Source: CAZSLZ01 sp964607865
Lineage (GTDB): Bacteria > Vulcanimicrobiota > JAJTBE01 > CAZSLZ01
Assembly: GCA_964607865.1 (NCBI GenBank)
Contig: CAZSLZ010000087.1
Coordinates: forward strand, 1 to 14,257
Reading direction: 5' to 3'
DNA length: 14,257 bases
The notes under the pieces were generated by a model, which worked only from the letters and a program-made list of their open reading frames with translations, searched no databases and was not told where the DNA came from. Each line of letters begins with the position of its first letter. Position 1 is the stretch's first letter. The position numbers were made by a program, and so were the translations under genes. Positions 12,639-14,257 of this stretch are shown in pieces.

Positions 12639-13055
12639 ATGGAAGTTGAATTATTAAACGTAATATTTTGCGATGCGGTTATTCCCCTGCCCAGCAACAA
12701 GTTGGTTTGCTATGGAATTTTTAATGAAGTAACCGGGGAAAAATTTCCTCTGACTTATCCCCATTTTTCTGTTATGTGCGCATGGTCTCATGGAACGGGT
12801 TTTCATATTCAGCAATTGAAATTACTGAGCCCCAACCATTCCATGATAGTGACTCAGTCCCAGGAACAATATTTTACCCTGGAAGATGAAACGGAAACAG
12901 CTTATGTAACCACAGATGTTAACCAGATTGTCTTTACAGAACCGGGCACGTATTATTTGCAGGTTTTTCTTGATCAAAAACTGGTTGACGAATTTCCGGT
13001 GCATTTCAGGAAATCGGGTGAAAAGCCAGCTGAGGAAAAAACAGAAGAAAAATAA
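12639..13055 (+). CDS. DUF6941-like protein of unknown function
   Basis: A 138-residue soluble protein with no signal peptide or membrane helix. It opens MEVELLNVIFCDAVIPLPSN, then KLVCYGIFNEVTGEKFPLTY, a beta-rich middle, and a last strand TYYLQVFLDQKLVDEFPVHF before a charged tail rich in Lys and Glu (about 124-138). The pattern of an N-terminal CDA-type strand, a GIFN/GIFD turn with a following FP, and a final GxYxxxVxxDGxxVxxxPVxV-like strand recalls the DUF6941 family. That family has no known activity; the assignment is from memory. The ATG follows AAAGGAGTTCGGGAGAA. Pyruvate kinase begins 21 bases downstream, so the two are probably co-transcribed. Confidence 0.75.
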   Translation: MEVELLNVIFCDAVIPLPSNKLVCYGIFNEVTGEKFPLTYPHFSVMCAWSHGTGFHIQQLKLLSPNHSMIVTQSQEQYFTLEDETETAYVTTDVNQIVFTEPGTYYLQVFLDQKLVDEFPVHFRKSGEKPAEEKTEEK

Positions 13056-13076
13056 GAAGACAGTAAGGATGAAAAT

Positions 13077-14257
13077 ATGACCAAAACAAAAATTGTATGT
13101 ACAATTGGGCCTGCCTGTTGGCAGGAAGATGTTTTAAAGAAAATGATTGAGGCGGGAATGGATATTGCTCGTCTTAATTTTTCTCATGGAGACCATAAAT
13201 CTCATCGGGAGGTTTTTGATAGAATCAGAAAAGTGGCAAAGGAAAAAGGGACTCCAATAGCCATTATTCAGGACCTTTGCGGGCCAAAAATCCGCCTGGG
13301 CAAATTACCCGAAGAAGGCGTAGCAGTAAACGGAGAAGATATAATAATTCTTACCGGGGAAGAAGTGGAGTTTAGGGAAAACATTTTTCACGTTTCATAT
13401 AATAAGCTTGCCCGGGATCTCAAACCCGGCGAACCTGTGCTTATAGACGATGGCCTGATACAACTTCAGGTAGATTCAGTAAAAGATAACTATGTTTTTT
13501 GCAAGGTTCTTATCGGCGGAGTAATGAAATCTCATAAGGGGGTCAATCTTCCCCACACTCACTTGAGCATCTCAGCTTTGACTGAAAAGGATATTGAAGA
13601 TGCAAAATTTGGTATTCAATTAGGTGTAGATTATGTAGCTCTCTCTTTTGTAAGAAAAGCTTCCGATGTTTTACAATTAAAGAAAATAATGGAAAAAGAA
13701 AACAGTTTCATTCCTATAATAGCCAAAATTGAAAAACAGGAGGCAGTGAATAATTTGGATGAGATATTAACCGCTGCCGACGGTGCCATGGTTGCCAGGG
13801 GCGACCTGGGAATCGAGATCCCCTTTGAGCAGGTTCCTTTAATACAAAAGACTTTGATTCATCGCTGTAATGAGTTGAGCAAGCCGGTCATAACGGCCAC
13901 CCAGATGCTGGATTCCATGATACGCAACCCCATGCCTACCCGGGCTGAGGTTACCGATATTGCCAATGCCATACTGGACGGTACCGATGCCGTAATGTTG
14001 TCGGGTGAAACTGCATCGGGAAAATACCCCATTCAGGCAGTAAGAGCCATGAACCGTATTGCCACAACCACCGAGGAGGAAATGACCCGCCACCCACACC
14101 CCAAGTATATTTCCCATCATAATGTGGTGGATTCCATCTCTGAAGCTACCTGCAAGATAGCTGAGGAGTTGGAAGCCCGGGGCATTATTGTTCTTACCGA
14201 TTCAGGCCGTACAGCCCGGCTGGTTTCAAGATACAAACCCGATCAACCAATATTTGC
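13077..14257 (+). CDS. pyk: Pyruvate kinase (3' end outside window)
   Basis: Pyruvate kinase converts phosphoenolpyruvate + ADP to pyruvate + ATP, the last step of glycolysis. The frame is open from ATG 13077 to the window edge, giving 393 residues. Visible elements are TKIVCTIGPAC (4-14), ARLNFSHG with Arg32, Asn34 and Ser36 (31-38), and DLCGPKIRLG (66-75) entering the lid B domain. Catalytic Lys217 and metal ligand Glu219 lie in AKIEKQEA, Asp243 lies in MVARGDLGIEIP, and Thr275 lies in ITATQMLDSM. TRAEVTDIANAILDGTDAVM and LSGETASGKYP follow. Each catalytic residue is offset by three from E. coli PykF. The C-terminal regulatory domain has only begun at the edge. The ribosome binding site is AAGGATG. 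Confidence 0.97.
   Translation, partial: MTKTKIVCTIGPACWQEDVLKKMIEAGMDIARLNFSHGDHKSHREVFDRIRKVAKEKGTPIAIIQDLCGPKIRLGKLPEEGVAVNGEDIIILTGEEVEFRENIFHVSYNKLARDLKPGEPVLIDDGLIQLQVDSVKDNYVFCKVLIGGVMKSHKGVNLPHTHLSISALTEKDIEDAKFGIQLGVDYVALSFVRKASDVLQLKKIMEKENSFIPIIAKIEKQEAVNNLDEILTAADGAMVARGDLGIEIPFEQVPLIQKTLIHRCNELSKPVITATQMLDSMIRNPMPTRAEVTDIANAILDGTDAVMLSGETASGKYPIQAVRAMNRIATTTEEEMTRHPHPKYISHHNVVDSISEATCKIAEELEARGIIVLTDSGRTARLVSRYKPDQPIF

Noticed and set aside
13839..14120. 93-codon - strand frame inside pyk
   Set aside because: Antisense shadow of a conserved catalytic region of pyruvate kinase.

Overview
The window is bacterial, and its left two thirds look like a Bacillota (Firmicutes), clostridial-type chromosome. 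The evidence is the order rplO-secY-adk-map-infA-rpmJ-rpsM-rpsK-rpsD-rpoA-rplQ-ecfA1-ecfA2, with rpsD inside the cluster. Strong AGGAGG-type ribosome binding sites, GTG and TTG starts beside ATG, and Cys4 zinc-binding forms of adenylate kinase, S4 and L36 agree with this. Two details point to a deep or unusual lineage: rpmD (L30) is missing between rpsE and rplO, and the usual clostridial KOW-domain gene is missing between map and infA. I cannot name a genus.

Region 1 (1-6746, + strand) is the distal part of the S10/spc/alpha ribosomal super-operon. It holds the 3' end of rpsE, then L15, SecY, adenylate kinase, methionine aminopeptidase, IF-1, L36, S13, S11, S4, RNA polymerase alpha and L17, with short gaps and no visible internal terminator. 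Region 2 (6754-8669, + strand) continues directly into two energy-coupling-factor (ECF) ATPases, ecfA1 and ecfA2. A 67-residue zinc-ribbon protein sits between them. The expected ecfT, truA, rplM and rpsI do not follow.

Region 3 (8666-12399, - strand) opposes the ribosomal cluster. Nearest it is a type IV pilin-like gene split in two by an apparent one-base shift; its stop codon overlaps that of ecfA2. Next is a pair of Dpp/Opp-type peptide transporter permeases (dppC and dppB homologues) without ATPases or binding protein in view. Then comes a gene-free stretch of about 340 bases containing a composite inverted-repeat element and two related direct repeats. Last is an ADP-ribosylglycohydrolase-family enzyme.

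Region 4 (12639-14257, + strand) is divergent from region 3. It has a 138-residue protein resembling the DUF6941 family, followed 21 bases later by pyruvate kinase, which runs off the right edge. No tRNA, rRNA, CRISPR array or intact insertion sequence was seen.

The most useful leads are the split pilin with an ATGA junction, the zinc-ribbon gene inside the ECF ATPase pair, the absence of rpmD, and the composite repeat between dppB and the ADP-ribosylglycohydrolase gene. I found no convincing evidence for a wholly new multi-gene system.
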